Source of the DNA: Colwellia psychrerythraea
GTDB lineage: Bacteria > Pseudomonadota > Gammaproteobacteria > Enterobacterales > Alteromonadaceae
Assembly: GCF_000764185.1 (NCBI RefSeq)
Contig: NZ_JQEC01000072.1
Location: forward strand, 51,451-115,450
Length of the DNA: 64,000 bases
Reading direction: 5' to 3'
This document shows, in pieces, positions 46,814 to 56,054 of the stretch. Below the pieces are notes generated by a model. That model was not told where the DNA came from. It searched no databases and worked only from the letters and a program-made list of their open reading frames with translations. The position numbers and the translations under genes are program-made. Every line of letters begins with the position of its first letter. The stretch's first letter is position 1.

Positions 46814-46944
46814 CTAACAGTTTTCCAAATTAGGCTGATTGCTAGGTTATTCCACTACCAGCATTCAGCCATATTGTGTTTAGTTACTAATTTACTGCTA
46901 TTGAATCACACCCTCAATAATCTCTCATCATAAGGCTCTCTAGC

Positions 46945-48120
46945 TTGGCACTTTTTAAAATGATGTTTGTTCGATTATCATCAAGTTACTTTTTTTATTT
47001 TGCCTTACTTGGTTTAATCTCACCTTATTTAGGTATATACCTCGACGGCAAAGGTTTTAATTCACGGCAAGTAGGTGAAATACTAGCGATTATCACGGTG
47101 ACAAAAATTGTCGCGCCAAGTTTGTGGGCAACACTTGCGGATAAAACGGCTAAACCCATGGCTATTATTCAACTAGGTGCTTTTTTAGCGCTGTTCAGCT
47201 TTAGTCTACTATTTTGGCTCAACAACTATTGGCCAATCACTTTTTGTTTAGCGCTTTTTACACTCTTTTGGACTGCAATATTACCGCAACTGGAAGTGCA
47301 TACCTTAACGTCTTTGCGCCATAGTAATAAAATTTATGCCCGAGTGCGTTTATGGGGCAGTCTTGGTTTTATAGCTTTTGCGGTGATCTCTGGAGAAGTT
47401 ATGAGTTCTTTTGGTTTTCAAAGCTTTAACAGTATTGGCATTATCATATTGGCTGGTTTATTTGTCAGTACCTTGATGTTAACACCAATTAAAACGGTTA
47501 AATCGACAAAGAATAAAGCCAAAGTACAGGTCAGTATTAGCAGTAAACTTATGGAGGGTAACTTTATCCGTTTTTTCATTGCCGGCTTGTTATTACAAGT
47601 TAGTTTTGGGCCCTATTATGGTTTTTTTGCCTTGTATTTACGTGACCTACAATACTCAGGTCTAGCAATTGGTTTAGTCATATCGTTGGGTGTTGTCGCA
47701 GAAGTTATTGCATTTATTTATATGGGCGCTATTTTTAAACGATTTTCATTAAATGCCTTACTGGTTTTTAGTTTAGCCATTACAGCTTTACGCTGGTTTT
47801 TAATCCCTGAAGTCGCAAGCTCTGTTTTATGGCTTGGATTAATTCAACTGAGCCATGCCGCTAGTTTTGCCATTTATCATAGTGCCAGCATGCAGTTTGT
47901 CTCAAAGCACTTTAGTAAAAATCAGCAAGGTCGAGGGCAGGGTATTTATTTAGGTGGTGTTTATGGCATCGGCGGCGCTATTGGAGCTTATCTTACCGGC
48001 ATACTATGGCTAGATGGCTTAGGTGCTCAAAATGCTTTCATTATGGCAGCTACAAGTGCTTTGTTAGGGGCAATCATTCTGATGTTCAGTAAAAAACAGC
48101 GAGTTATCACTCTTAATTAA
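46945..48120 (+). CDS. MFS transporter, HcaT-like (3-phenylpropionate transporter family)
   Basis: 391 residues with twelve hydrophobic segments and the MFS_1-like pattern (SSYFFYFALLGLISPYLGIYL at the start). Start: TTG at 46945 has AAGG nine bases upstream; ATG codons at 46960 and 46963 are alternatives. Relatives include HcaT and LacY-like sugar/aromatic transporters; substrate not readable. It follows aroC in the same direction. Its TAA stop coincides with the first bases of dispersed-element copy 3. Confidence 0.82.
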   Translation: MALFKMMFVRLSSSYFFYFALLGLISPYLGIYLDGKGFNSRQVGEILAIITVTKIVAPSLWATLADKTAKPMAIIQLGAFLALFSFSLLFWLNNYWPITFCLALFTLFWTAILPQLEVHTLTSLRHSNKIYARVRLWGSLGFIAFAVISGEVMSSFGFQSFNSIGIIILAGLFVSTLMLTPIKTVKSTKNKAKVQVSISSKLMEGNFIRFFIAGLLLQVSFGPYYGFFALYLRDLQYSGLAIGLVISLGVVAEVIAFIYMGAIFKRFSLNALLVFSLAITALRWFLIPEVASSVLWLGLIQLSHAASFAIYHSASMQFVSKHFSKNQQGRGQGIYLGGVYGIGGAIGAYLTGILWLDGLGAQNAFIMAATSALLGAIILMFSKKQRVITLN

Positions 48121-48216
48121 CCTGAACATTGGGTTGTAAGTGGTTGATATTTATTTAAATGTAATAACTTGATATTGTTAGTAACAAAAATTTCAAGATA
48201 AATCTAATGAATAACC
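48118..48216 (+). repeat. Dispersed element, degenerate copy 3 (left part)
   Basis: Starts TAACCTGAAC at the stop of the MFS gene and shares with copies 1 and 2 a TGG...GATATTTATTTAA-like run and the ATGAATAACC end seen in copy 1 (48207-48216). The middle is diverged or deleted and no ORF remains. Confidence 0.6.
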
Positions 48217-48320
48217 AAGGCACTTAATCTACTATTTAATATAGGAAGTAGATTAAGTTTCTCGAGTTTAAAACTAATACTAGGCACTATCATTTTGAAA
48301 CAAAAGCTATATTAATATAG

Positions 48321-48689
48321 CTAAGCTATATACGCCTTAACTGGTGACCAAACCGCTAATTCATTGCCACTAGGCTCAGTAAAATGAAAACGACGCCCAC
48401 CAGGGAAAGAAAATATTCCTTGGCTAATAATACCACCAGATTTTTTAACTCGTCGCTCGGTGTCTTCTAAATCATCACTGAGTAGTACCAACAAACAAGC
48501 ACCTGTTGCAGTACTTGAGACTAATTCAGATAAGTAGAAACCTCCTTCAATACCCGAGTTACTAAAGCCGGTGTATTCTTCACCATAATCAACAAATTTC
48601 CAAGAAAAAGCCTGTTCAAAAAAAGCTTTAGTTGCTGGGATGTTTTTTGCTGGGAGTTCAACATAATTTATAACTTCACGCTGTGTCAT
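48321..48689 (-). CDS. VOC (glyoxalase/bleomycin-resistance) family protein
   Basis: 122 residues, a single vicinal-oxygen-chelate domain made of two beta-alpha-beta-beta-beta units. The start INYVELPAKNIPATKAFFEQAFSW and end FHFTEPSGNELAVWSP are typical of the family, including the metal-site Glu in TEPSGNELAVW. Members range from lyases to antibiotic-binding proteins; no specific substrate is evident. Isolated gene, AGGAGG-like ribosome site upstream. Confidence 0.85.
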   Translation of the reverse strand: MTQREVINYVELPAKNIPATKAFFEQAFSWKFVDYGEEYTGFSNSGIEGGFYLSELVSSTATGACLLVLLSDDLEDTERRVKKSGGIISQGIFSFPGGRRFHFTEPSGNELAVWSPVKAYIA

Positions 48690-48780
48690 AGCATACCTCC
48701 TAAGGTCTATAACTATAGACTAGTGTGTACTGTTTTAGGGATTAAGTTAAACAACTGCAAATGAAACTAGTGTTTTGCCA

Positions 48781-49158
48781 TTACTTTTTATTTAGAGTGG
48801 CAATAGTGTCAAAATCATTCAAATCAACGCTTACTTCCACCCCTCTAAAATAGGTAATAATACGCCTAGGGTAAAGAAAATAGCCTTTATAGCGGCAGAT
48901 TTTATTCTTTAATAAAATAAACGTTAAGAGTGCAAGATAAGAGATATATAACAGCAAGGTCGATAAAATTAAGCTAAAGCTAAGTAATTTTAATGCTAAA
49001 AAGAATGAAGAGACTCCAACAGCCAGTGACATTAACTTATGTTTGTTTGCTTTAGGGTAAGCATGAAATTGAAAATAATCTACGCGATTAATATACCAAG
49101 AGCCTGTTTTTGAGCCCGACTCATTAAGATATTTATTTTCTCTAAACCTTTTTTGCAT
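48781..49158 (-). CDS. Unknown small membrane protein, 125 aa
   Basis: Two adjacent membrane helices (about 42-60 and 62-85) sit between a basic, aromatic N-terminal region (residues 1-40) and a cytoplasmic-looking C-terminal part with the RRIITYFRGVEVSVDLND stretch. I do not recognise the family. It lies 27 bp downstream of the 238-aa unknown gene on the same strand and is probably cotranscribed with it, forming a two-gene unit of a soluble and a membrane protein. Confidence 0.65.
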   Translation of the reverse strand: MQKRFRENKYLNESGSKTGSWYINRVDYFQFHAYPKANKHKLMSLAVGVSSFFLALKLLSFSLILSTLLLYISYLALLTFILLKNKICRYKGYFLYPRRIITYFRGVEVSVDLNDFDTIATLNKK

Positions 49159-49185
49159 AGCAGTTACCCGTTAATATTTAAAGCG

Positions 49186-49902
49186 CTACTTGATTGCCTT
49201 TATCGCTGCAGCACTAGCAGGGGTACTACCAAACACACTAATAACTAAAGAGGCAATTCCTGCTAATTCAGCTGCTTTGCTAATTGATTGACCTAGGGGA
49301 GATTTTTGTTTATCGCCAGTGAGATAAGCCTCGAATCGTTCGGGGCCAATAATATCATTCCGAATCCTTCTGTAAATAGCCTTAATAGCATCACTGGCTT
49401 GCGCCTGAGAGTCGATGAGAACCGATTGATAGACACGATTAATAACCTTATTAAAGACATCAAATTGTGTAACAACTTGCTCAGAAGATGGCGAGTAACT
49501 GGCAGTACTTTCAAGTAAGCGTACTTGCTTTTGAAAATAGCGAAAATGTGCAGGGTTCTCTAATTTAAAACGGACTTGACCTTTTTCTAAACTTTCAAGC
49601 TCAATGGATACACGAGACAGTGAAGCAATAATATCTAACCAAACTTCTACTTCATCTTTACCAGAGAACTTAATCCAACCGGTTTCAACCAAAGATTTCA
49701 CTCGACTCTCTTTTATTTTGAAGGTCTCAGATAAGGCAAAGACATCTACTTTTTGTGTGCCCGAGTATTTAAGGTATAAATGAATAATGAGTGCATCAAG
49801 ATCAGCCTTTGGCATTGAGCCTAGGCCTTGTTGGCCAACATAATTTTGCATTAAATCACGCAAAAATAAAGCCTGTGAATTTGCTGAAATATTTTCTAGC
49901 AC
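49186..49902 (-). CDS. Unknown protein with helix-turn-helix-like N-terminus, 238 aa
   Basis: No recognised family. Residues about 33-75 (KADLDALIIHLYLKY, then VFALSETFKIKESRVKSLV) look like a winged or simple helix-turn-helix. The centre is helical and charged. The last 35 residues (ELAGIASLVISVFGSTPASAA) are hydrophobic and Ala-rich, possibly one membrane helix. With the 125-aa membrane protein it forms a pair. A regulator plus membrane effector is one reading; the sequence gives no proof. Confidence 0.65.
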   Translation of the reverse strand: MLENISANSQALFLRDLMQNYVGQQGLGSMPKADLDALIIHLYLKYSGTQKVDVFALSETFKIKESRVKSLVETGWIKFSGKDEVEVWLDIIASLSRVSIELESLEKGQVRFKLENPAHFRYFQKQVRLLESTASYSPSSEQVVTQFDVFNKVINRVYQSVLIDSQAQASDAIKAIYRRIRNDIIGPERFEAYLTGDKQKSPLGQSISKAAELAGIASLVISVFGSTPASAAAIKAIK

Positions 49903-50021
49903 AATATATCCTTATTTCCTGACTAAACTGTTATATTTTATGGCATTGGCCATTATCCAAATACAAAGATAGCGTTTTTTTAGTGGACTTAACAGCTATT
50001 ATTAGGCACTAGCCTGCAGAG

Positions 50022-50567
50022 CTATGACGTTATAAATATTTTTATCGCCATGAATATTAAGGTAATACCGCCAACAAACTCAGCTTTACTCTCTAACCAG
50101 GTGCCGCTTTTTTCTCCTACCAATACTCCGAGCCAGCTAAAGCAAAAGGTAATAATACTAATAATAAGGCAAGCTATGAAAGGGTTTACTGGCAAAAGGG
50201 TTAAGCTAAAGCCTGCTGCCATGGCATCGATGCTGGTAGCAATAGCTAAGGTTAATAAAACTCGATGGGTTACCTTGCTAATATCTTCTTCTATGCCTTC
50301 AGAAAAAGAATCAAAAATCATTTTTGCGCCGATAAGAGCAAGCAGTACAAATGCAATCAACGAGGTATAGGACTCAATCCAACTTAACACACCCTTGCCA
50401 CCCAAGTAGCCAAGTATGGGCATAATGCCTTGAAAAATTCCGAAATACAAAGCAACTATCAAAGCAAAAGGTGCTATTTTACTATGCTGTTTAGTTGCTC
50501 CTAAACCAATAGATACGGCAAAAGCGTCCATACTTAATGCTATGGCTAAAATAAATACTTCTATCAT
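50022..50567 (-). CDS. mntP: Manganese efflux pump MntP
   Basis: 181 residues with six membrane helices. The two inverted-repeat motifs with acidic residues in the membrane are visible: ALSMDAFAVSIGLG (about 10-23) and AIATSIDAMAAGFSL (about 108-122). Exports Mn2+ in E. coli. Its ATG is 9 residues before the first motif. The upstream 180 bp were searched for the yybP-ykoY manganese riboswitch pattern found before E. coli mntP; none was convincing. Confidence 0.93.
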   Translation of the reverse strand: MIEVFILAIALSMDAFAVSIGLGATKQHSKIAPFALIVALYFGIFQGIMPILGYLGGKGVLSWIESYTSLIAFVLLALIGAKMIFDSFSEGIEEDISKVTHRVLLTLAIATSIDAMAAGFSLTLLPVNPFIACLIISIITFCFSWLGVLVGEKSGTWLESKAEFVGGITLIFMAIKIFITS

Positions 50568-50745
50568 TGGAAACTTCCTGAACTAAAAATGAGCAAACTA
50601 TCAACCTAACCAAGCTAGGAATAAATCGTAGTCGACTTAACCCTAGGCTACTTAATTGCACTACTTTATTTTGAGTTACTTAAATTTTGGCTGCGTTATT
50701 TTAGAAAGTGCGCAGCCCACAAGAGCCGCTAGGAATATAACCAGA

Positions 50746-51213
50746 TTAGCTAATGATTTCTGTAACAATTTGGGTTTTAACCGAGTTGGCTATAAAACAT
50801 TGCTCATGGGCCTGATGGTGAATTTTTTCAAGTTGCGCCAGTGTTGGTTCTTTATTACCGCCAAATTTAGCCTGAGGCCTTAGGGTAACTTTGGTCATTG
50901 AAATTTTACCCTGGCCATCCTGTTCCATCACACCAAAAGCATCATCAGTATAAGAGTCGACAACATACCTTTTTTTAGCGGCGATAGATAAAAAGAACAA
51001 CATATGACAACTTGAAATTGATGCAATAAAAGCTTCTTCTGGATCAACATTCGCTTCAACAGAATAGGGAAGGGGCACTACATGAGGTGAAGACGAGGCT
51101 TGCACAGTTACGCCGCCGTCAAATATCCATTCATGTGCTCTACTATATTTGTTATCAATATAGTTTTCATTACTGGCTCTAAGCCAATTGATTTTTGCAA
51201 AATATACTGACAT
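50746..51213 (-). CDS. OsmC/Ohr-family protein
   Basis: 155 residues from the ATG at 51213 (GGAG five bases upstream; the open frame above it lacks a site). OsmC fold with the two reactive cysteines in SISSCHMLFFLS (about 66) and HEQCFIANSV (about 137) and the Glu in ANVDPEEAFIAS. Such proteins reduce organic hydroperoxides with lipoyl or other thiols. The YhfA-like subgroup is also possible. It stands downstream of a flavodoxin-fold reductase and a small unknown gene, a group that looks redox-related. Confidence 0.88.
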   Translation of the reverse strand: MSVYFAKINWLRASNENYIDNKYSRAHEWIFDGGVTVQASSSPHVVPLPYSVEANVDPEEAFIASISSCHMLFFLSIAAKKRYVVDSYTDDAFGVMEQDGQGKISMTKVTLRPQAKFGGNKEPTLAQLEKIHHQAHEQCFIANSVKTQIVTEIIS

Positions 51214-51273
51214 TTTCACTCCGTAATAGCGATGAACTATGGTCATAGCATGCAATTTATTTAAGCTGAGTTT

Positions 51274-51480
51274 TTATTTATACCAAATACTGACCACTAT
51301 GGTTGACGGTTGAAATGAACCACCACTTTGGGATTGGGTAATATTTTGAATTTTTATATTGGGCTGTGTAGCTAACCAAAGATTAATTTCACCCTCTAAA
51401 CCTTGATCTGTGGCGACATCAGACTTAGGAAGAAAACCAACTTTTGCCCGTAAAATCTTAGTAAATATTTTAACTTCCAT
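51274..51480 (-). CDS. Conserved small protein, 68 aa, unknown
   Basis: 68 residues with a strong AAGGAA site before the ATG and only 30 bp after the stop of the flavodoxin-fold reductase, so it is very likely a real, cotranscribed gene. Soluble, alpha/beta, starts MEVKIFTKILRAKVGFLP and ends STIVVSIWYK. No family recognised. Confidence 0.7.
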   Translation of the reverse strand: MEVKIFTKILRAKVGFLPKSDVATDQGLEGEINLWLATQPNIKIQNITQSQSGGSFQPSTIVVSIWYK

Positions 51481-51510
51481 AATATTTCCTTATTTAATAT
51501 ATTGACTATA

Positions 51511-52092
51511 TTACAGTTTAGCTTCAATTTTTTTAACAAAATTATCAATTTGTACCTTGGTGAGCTTTTCACTTTGGTATAAAGATAACATCTTGAATTT
51601 ACAATTATTTGCACAAGCTCCCAACAAAGCAAATTTTAGGACTTTTTTAACGGGTTTTCTCATCACAAAAGTATCAACCCACCAAGGTGAACCAAGGGTT
51701 GTTATCACTTTCATTTCCCTCAAGTTACCCAAACATTGTTCAATTGGGCCATAATCAGAAGCATGTTTATATGCATGTCCCGGCGCCCAAACGCGATCAA
51801 ACCACCCTTTTAAAATAGCCGGGAAGCTGAACCACCATGTTGGAAAAATAAGTACTAAACATTCAGCTTGTTTTAGTTGTTCAATATCTGATTCGATTTG
51901 CTGATTATCAAAACTACCTTGATAATAACTTTCTCTTTCGGCTTTAGTTAAAACCGGGTTGAAATCTTCACTGTACAGGCACTTCACTGTGACTTGATAC
52001 CCCTGTTTTTCTAGGTGTTTAATCGTTTTATCAGCTAAATGTTTGCAAAGACTGTTTTCTAACGGGTGTGCTAAGACAACTAAACAATTCAT
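51511..52092 (-). CDS. NAD(P)H-dependent oxidoreductase, flavodoxin fold
   Basis: 193 residues of the KefF/MdaB/NQO1-type family: N-terminal FMN-binding VVLAHPLENSLC, the flavin loop LIFPTWWFSFPAILKGWFDRV (about 88-108) and TTLGSPWWVDTF (about 136). These enzymes reduce quinones or nitro compounds by two electrons. Cotranscribed with the 68-aa gene and probably the OsmC gene downstream. Complete by length. Confidence 0.88.
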   Translation of the reverse strand: MNCLVVLAHPLENSLCKHLADKTIKHLEKQGYQVTVKCLYSEDFNPVLTKAERESYYQGSFDNQQIESDIEQLKQAECLVLIFPTWWFSFPAILKGWFDRVWAPGHAYKHASDYGPIEQCLGNLREMKVITTLGSPWWVDTFVMRKPVKKVLKFALLGACANNCKFKMLSLYQSEKLTKVQIDNFVKKIEAKL

Positions 52093-52165
52093 AATACTTC
52101 CTGTACTCCATATTCCCTGATGAAAGACTTGTTCTTATTCGGTTAGCAAAAATAGTTAACTATTT

Positions 52166-52603
52166 TTATTGTAAAGGCGGCTGTAAACCTGCTGGCAAGT
52201 TTAAAGACATAGACATTTTATAATAAGGAACATCGCTTTTATAAAAACGCTCACCTTGCCTAACCATGCCAAAACGTTGATAGAAACTTAATGCTGATTC
52301 TCTAGCATCACACCAAAAAACATTAATTTCATGGGTTGTTAAGTAAGTTATTACCTTATTCAATACTGCAGAGCCAATGCCTTGACCTTGAAAATTTAAT
52401 TCAGTCGCGTATTTCCTCAAACGAGCATTTTTATCTTCTATGTATATCGATGCGACACAGACTAAGACATCATTCACAAATGCACCAAAATGAATGCCGA
52501 TTTCATCACCGTCAACATAACAAAACTCAGGCGGTTTTTCTGGCCATAAAACCCGATGGCGTACTGGAATGGTCTGTTGCCATTCAATTTGACGAATATC
52601 CAC
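52166..52603 (-). CDS. GNAT family N-acetyltransferase
   Basis: 145 residues. The acetyl-CoA motif FQGQGIGSAVLNKVI (about residue 75) and the C-terminal ALSFYQRFGMVRQGERFY match small GNAT enzymes (ElaA-like; begins IEWQQTIPVRHRVLWP). Substrate unknown. Follows the MAPEG gene by 25 bp on the same strand, likely one transcript. Confidence 0.87.
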   Translation of the reverse strand: MDIRQIEWQQTIPVRHRVLWPEKPPEFCYVDGDEIGIHFGAFVNDVLVCVASIYIEDKNARLRKYATELNFQGQGIGSAVLNKVITYLTTHEINVFWCDARESALSFYQRFGMVRQGERFYKSDVPYYKMSMSLNLPAGLQPPLQ

Positions 52604-52628
52604 AGTGTAATGCCTCTTTTTTAGTACG

Positions 52629-53015
52629 TTATGTTAGTAAACTAACACCAATAACGATTGCAGCAACTATTTGAAAAATATAAGTGAAACCTGCACCAAT
52701 CCGTCTTGCTAAAAATGTTCTGTAGAGCATTCCATAGGCATGAATAAATCGAGAAAAAGTAAAGCCGACAACTAATATCGCTAGTGTGATTGCTGATGTT
52801 TCTAATAGAGTGAGCGCCAGTACCACGATCGCATAAGTGGGTAATTGCTCAACGGCGTTGGCGTGTGCTCTAATAGCAGCCATTAAAATTTTATTACCGC
52901 CATCACCTAAGGAAACTTTATACCTTACCCTGAGTCTCGAAACGTTCATTGCTAACGCCAGTAGCAATAATGAATTAATTGAAACGAGTACAGCAAACCA
53001 AAAAATATTATCCAT
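52629..53015 (-). CDS. MAPEG family membrane protein
   Basis: 128 residues with four membrane helices. The MAPEG core is recognisable: RAHANAVEQLPTYAIVVLAL (about 48-67; the HANxxEQ type motif) and FSRFIHAYGMLYR (about 85-97). Eukaryotic members act in glutathione and eicosanoid metabolism; bacterial roles are mostly unproven. Precedes the GNAT gene. Confidence 0.88.
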   Translation of the reverse strand: MDNIFWFAVLVSINSLLLLALAMNVSRLRVRYKVSLGDGGNKILMAAIRAHANAVEQLPTYAIVVLALTLLETSAITLAILVVGFTFSRFIHAYGMLYRTFLARRIGAGFTYIFQIVAAIVIGVSLLT

Positions 53016-53210
53016 ATATCTCTCTCATGTAATAAAGGAACTCGCTTAATAATTAGCGCGTCAGTAACCTGTACGTCAGCAACCTGTGCGTCAATGATCT
53101 GCACAACAAGAATTAGCGAGGTTGTGGTTATAACATATTCAAGTGAAATAGCGCTTAGTCACCAACTTAAAAGCTGTTTTATTGGTTATTTTTCACAAGT
53201 CATGTGTTTT

Positions 53211-53408
53211 TTAAAATGTTTCATCTTCACTATAAACTCGTACGGTAGTTTCACCGTCAACAGTCTGGGCAATAAAGAAATTGATCGGTTTACAACATAC
53301 TTGGCAATCTTCAATATACTGCTGCGTTATGTCGGTTGAATCAATGAGTATGCTAATTGTTTCGCCGCAATAAGGGCAGGTTATTGTCTGCTCAGTTAAT
53401 TGATTCAA
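53211..53408 (-). CDS. CPXCG-motif small zinc-ribbon protein
   Basis: 65 residues with two Cys pairs, ITCPYCGETI (about 10-19) and DCQVCCKPI (about 34-42), forming a zinc ribbon, followed by an acidic C-terminus. This is the widespread Cys-rich CPXCG family of marine gammaproteobacteria. Function unknown. Complete, isolated. Confidence 0.85.
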   Translation of the reverse strand: MNQLTEQTITCPYCGETISILIDSTDITQQYIEDCQVCCKPINFFIAQTVDGETTVRVYSEDETF

Positions 53409-53540
53409 TTTCTATGAAGCCTACCGTCGTGACTATATGTGTCGAAGTATTTTTCATACCAGCTTTAATCGTTGCTTTATTAATAGTTAGATAATCTATT
53501 TACCCTCCGAGCACCATAGAAATTTATTATGAATCGAGTG

Positions 53541-53816
53541 TTATTGAGCGAGTAAATATAACCCAAAAATCAAACCGAAGTACATCATTAAAGAAAACAA
53601 ACTACCAACAATAGTTAACATTGTTGAAACACCAATGAACTGGAAGCTCAAGACAGCAGAAAGTGCTTTAGGTCGGGATTGAAATGAATGAAAATATTTA
53701 AATTCGGTTAACTTAGCAGCTAACGCTTGGTTGCCTTTAATCTCATTATCAATGATTTTGTCATAAACAAAAGCAACAAAATAGAACAGCATTAAGAAGG
53801 CTACAATGGATTGCAT
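53541..53816 (-). CDS. Small membrane protein, 91 aa, unknown
   Basis: 91 residues from the ATG at 53816, which has AGGA eight bases upstream; the frame above it is probably not translated. Helices at about 3-20 and 60-85 flank a charged segment (DKIIDNEIKGNQALAAKL). No family recognised. Confidence 0.6.
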   Translation of the reverse strand: MQSIVAFLMLFYFVAFVYDKIIDNEIKGNQALAAKLTEFKYFHSFQSRPKALSAVLSFQFIGVSTMLTIVGSLFSLMMYFGLIFGLYLLAQ

Positions 53817-53931
53817 AACTAATTTCCTGATACATACAATGGCCGAAGAAAACCGAGACATTTGCAGAAAGTGATCTGACAAAATGTCCACAGTAATTTG
53901 AGTTATTATGTTTTATCTTAAGATAATATTA

Positions 53932-54801
53932 TTAATCTTGCAGTGCCATAGTCGCCATTTTCATCGTGCTTGCAAATGATTCAGCACCGGCAATAAATAA
54001 ACCATTGTGACAAAACATGGCATCTTCAATGCCAGTTGCTTCTTTTAGGGCATCATCCGATAAACCGGCCCATGGCGCTGGTAAGGGTTTTCTGTCTTCA
54101 AACGAGCCTGGTTCAACGGGTACTGTTTGAATTCTCCATTGACCTGAGGACGACGGGTAAACCATATACAAAGCTTCTGTTGATAAGGCATGAACGGTTC
54201 TTTTCCAAGGGGTATACTTTTCCAAGACTATCACTCTTGGATCTGCTGCATTTTCAATAGCTTTAGCGACAATGGCTTTGGCATTAATACCGCCGCTAGC
54301 ACTGGCAATAAATCGTGTTAAAACACGCGAAGCAAAATCAACGGCTTCATCAAAACAGCTATCAAAATGACTATCTTCTTGCCATGTTGGGTTAAACATT
54401 GAAATAGTATGGCTAAGGCTAATACCTTTAGCAACGCCCTCAACGTGACCACAATCAATGGCATCAATTGTTGAGACTAAATCAGTATCAAGAGAATTGG
54501 CAACTTCTTGGTTACCTTGGCATATTTCTAAGCCATAGGTCTGCCAAATCAAACCAAAAGAAGAGTAGGGGATGCCATTGTCTCTCGTTCCGGCACCACC
54601 ACGTTGATGATGATCAAAGCGACCTGAATCGGCATCATATTCACCACCAACATCAATAACAAGATCAGCCTTAGAAATAATATCTAAGTCACGGGTGCGT
54701 ATAAGTTTGAAGTTAGGAAAAATGCATTTAAGCGCAGCGATACTGAAAACATCATCCGCATGAAAATTACCGTTGTGAGTTACTATTATTTTATCAGTCA
54801 T
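53932..54801 (-). CDS. MYG1 family protein (UPF0160, DHH-like)
   Basis: 289 residues. Metal-binding motifs of the DHH-like MYG1 family are clear: THNGNFHADDVFSIAAL near residue 8, DVGGEYDADSGRFDHHQRGG near 50, and a C-terminal part containing GSFEDRKPLPAPWAGL and CHNGLFIAGA. Eukaryotic MYG1 is a 3'-5' RNA exonuclease; bacterial function is not established. Isolated gene. Confidence 0.88.
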   Translation of the reverse strand: MTDKIIVTHNGNFHADDVFSIAALKCIFPNFKLIRTRDLDIISKADLVIDVGGEYDADSGRFDHHQRGGAGTRDNGIPYSSFGLIWQTYGLEICQGNQEVANSLDTDLVSTIDAIDCGHVEGVAKGISLSHTISMFNPTWQEDSHFDSCFDEAVDFASRVLTRFIASASGGINAKAIVAKAIENAADPRVIVLEKYTPWKRTVHALSTEALYMVYPSSSGQWRIQTVPVEPGSFEDRKPLPAPWAGLSDDALKEATGIEDAMFCHNGLFIAGAESFASTMKMATMALQD

Positions 54802-54901
54802 TATGTTTATGTCATGTTAGAGAGGGATAAGAAGTGCTTGTTAATTAAACTATACTGTTTTGGCTTTCCAGTGTTAAGCATTCCAGTTTTACACTACCGA
54901 A

Positions 54902-54926
54902 TTGGTATAAGGCGATTCTATACCAA
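54902..54926. repeat. TTGGTATA inverted repeat
   Basis: TTGGTATA (54902-54909) and TATACCAA (54919-54926), 9-nt loop. Lies between MYG1 and the YhhN-like gene. Short REP-like hairpin; could act as a weak terminator for the YhhN-like gene but lacks a T-run. Confidence 0.5.
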
Positions 54927-54975
54927 GACAGCGAACAAAAATAGCTCCATCTGTTTAAGCTAGTTCGCAGGCGGG

Positions 54976-55818
54976 TTAGTCAACGGATTTTAATACAGCT
55001 TTATCTACAACTATATTTCGGTCACTTTTAAGAAAAACAGCCAATCTTGCAAGGTGTATTAGTAAACACTGCGAACCAATATAAAGTACCCAATTTACAT
55101 ATTTAGCAACAGGGAAATAACCTTGACCATTATTGCCGTAAATCCAAAACTGGCCAATTACAGCATCTGCAACCATGGCTAATATCAGCCCACTAGCAAT
55201 CAGCCAAACAGTTAACTTAGCGCTCGATTTCCCCAACACCATTAATAAAAGTAAAGCACTGGCGCCAACAAGTGTGATGAGCACTGCATAACTACCGGTA
55301 ATCATTGATACGTAAAGACCAGTACCCGGAAGGTGCATAGAAAAAAATGACGCCGCACCGACCAAGCAAGCAATTATCATGATAACAACTAACACTTTCG
55401 GTTTAAGCCCATTTACCAGAGAAATCCAGCAGGCTGCCACTAGAAACAAAGCATAACCTGGAGCAAAGAAAAACACCGAATCTGCGAGATAATCATGTTT
55501 TACCACTCCACCATAGCGATGATAGGTAAGTGGCAAATTAAAATTTACGATATCGCCACATATACACAAAATCAATGCAGCTAAAACAAGCCACGCAATT
55601 AATCGGTGTGAAACCTCGGTAGAATGACGATACAGCCAGTTTTTAATAGCATAACAATTGCCCAAAAGAGCAATAAGTATGGCGCTTTCAATAAACAAGA
55701 TAGTTATTCGCTCTTTACCTGTTATCGACCAAAAGCCGCAAAGTCCACCGATAGACTCTATTAAAGCTACAAGCCAAATGATTAATGAAGTAACTAGGTA
55801 TTTGTCTATAGTTTTCAT
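54976..55818 (-). CDS. Polytopic membrane protein, possibly YhhN/TMEM86-like
   Basis: 280 residues with about eight membrane helices. Acidic residues occur in a pattern recalling YhhN/TMEM86 lysoplasmalogenases (CICGDIVN near 88, DYLADSVFFFAPGYALFL near 108, MVADAVIGQFWIYG near 218). Length is greater than usual for YhhN (about 210), so this is tentative. Otherwise an unidentified integral membrane protein. Confidence 0.5.
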   Translation of the reverse strand: MKTIDKYLVTSLIIWLVALIESIGGLCGFWSITGKERITILFIESAILIALLGNCYAIKNWLYRHSTEVSHRLIAWLVLAALILCICGDIVNFNLPLTYHRYGGVVKHDYLADSVFFFAPGYALFLVAACWISLVNGLKPKVLVVIMIIACLVGAASFFSMHLPGTGLYVSMITGSYAVLITLVGASALLLLMVLGKSSAKLTVWLIASGLILAMVADAVIGQFWIYGNNGQGYFPVAKYVNWVLYIGSQCLLIHLARLAVFLKSDRNIVVDKAVLKSVD

Positions 55819-56054
55819 TTATAAAACCGATTTAAAAGAGTAAAGCACAAATTATTAAAGTGTTGTAAAAACAAAGTGAAGCTTGGTCAACTGTCATATA
55901 TACACGCCCTGATCTTAGCGCTTGTTTATTATTTATATGAAGTGACTTACTTGAGTTTACTAAAAATCTAAAACAGATAAAGTAACCATAAATAATGGTC
56001 GACCAGCTTTCGCTATAACATCTTCGATGAAATATACGCTATTTACCTACCGGA

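Noticed and set aside
50568..50745. yybP-ykoY manganese riboswitch before mntP
   Set aside because: The expected GGGGAGUAGC-type and conserved loop bases are not found; only a weak CCTAGG-containing stem.
51396..51632. 78-codon minus-strand ORF between the flavodoxin-fold gene and the 68-aa gene
   Set aside because: Overlaps both real genes in another frame; no ribosome site.
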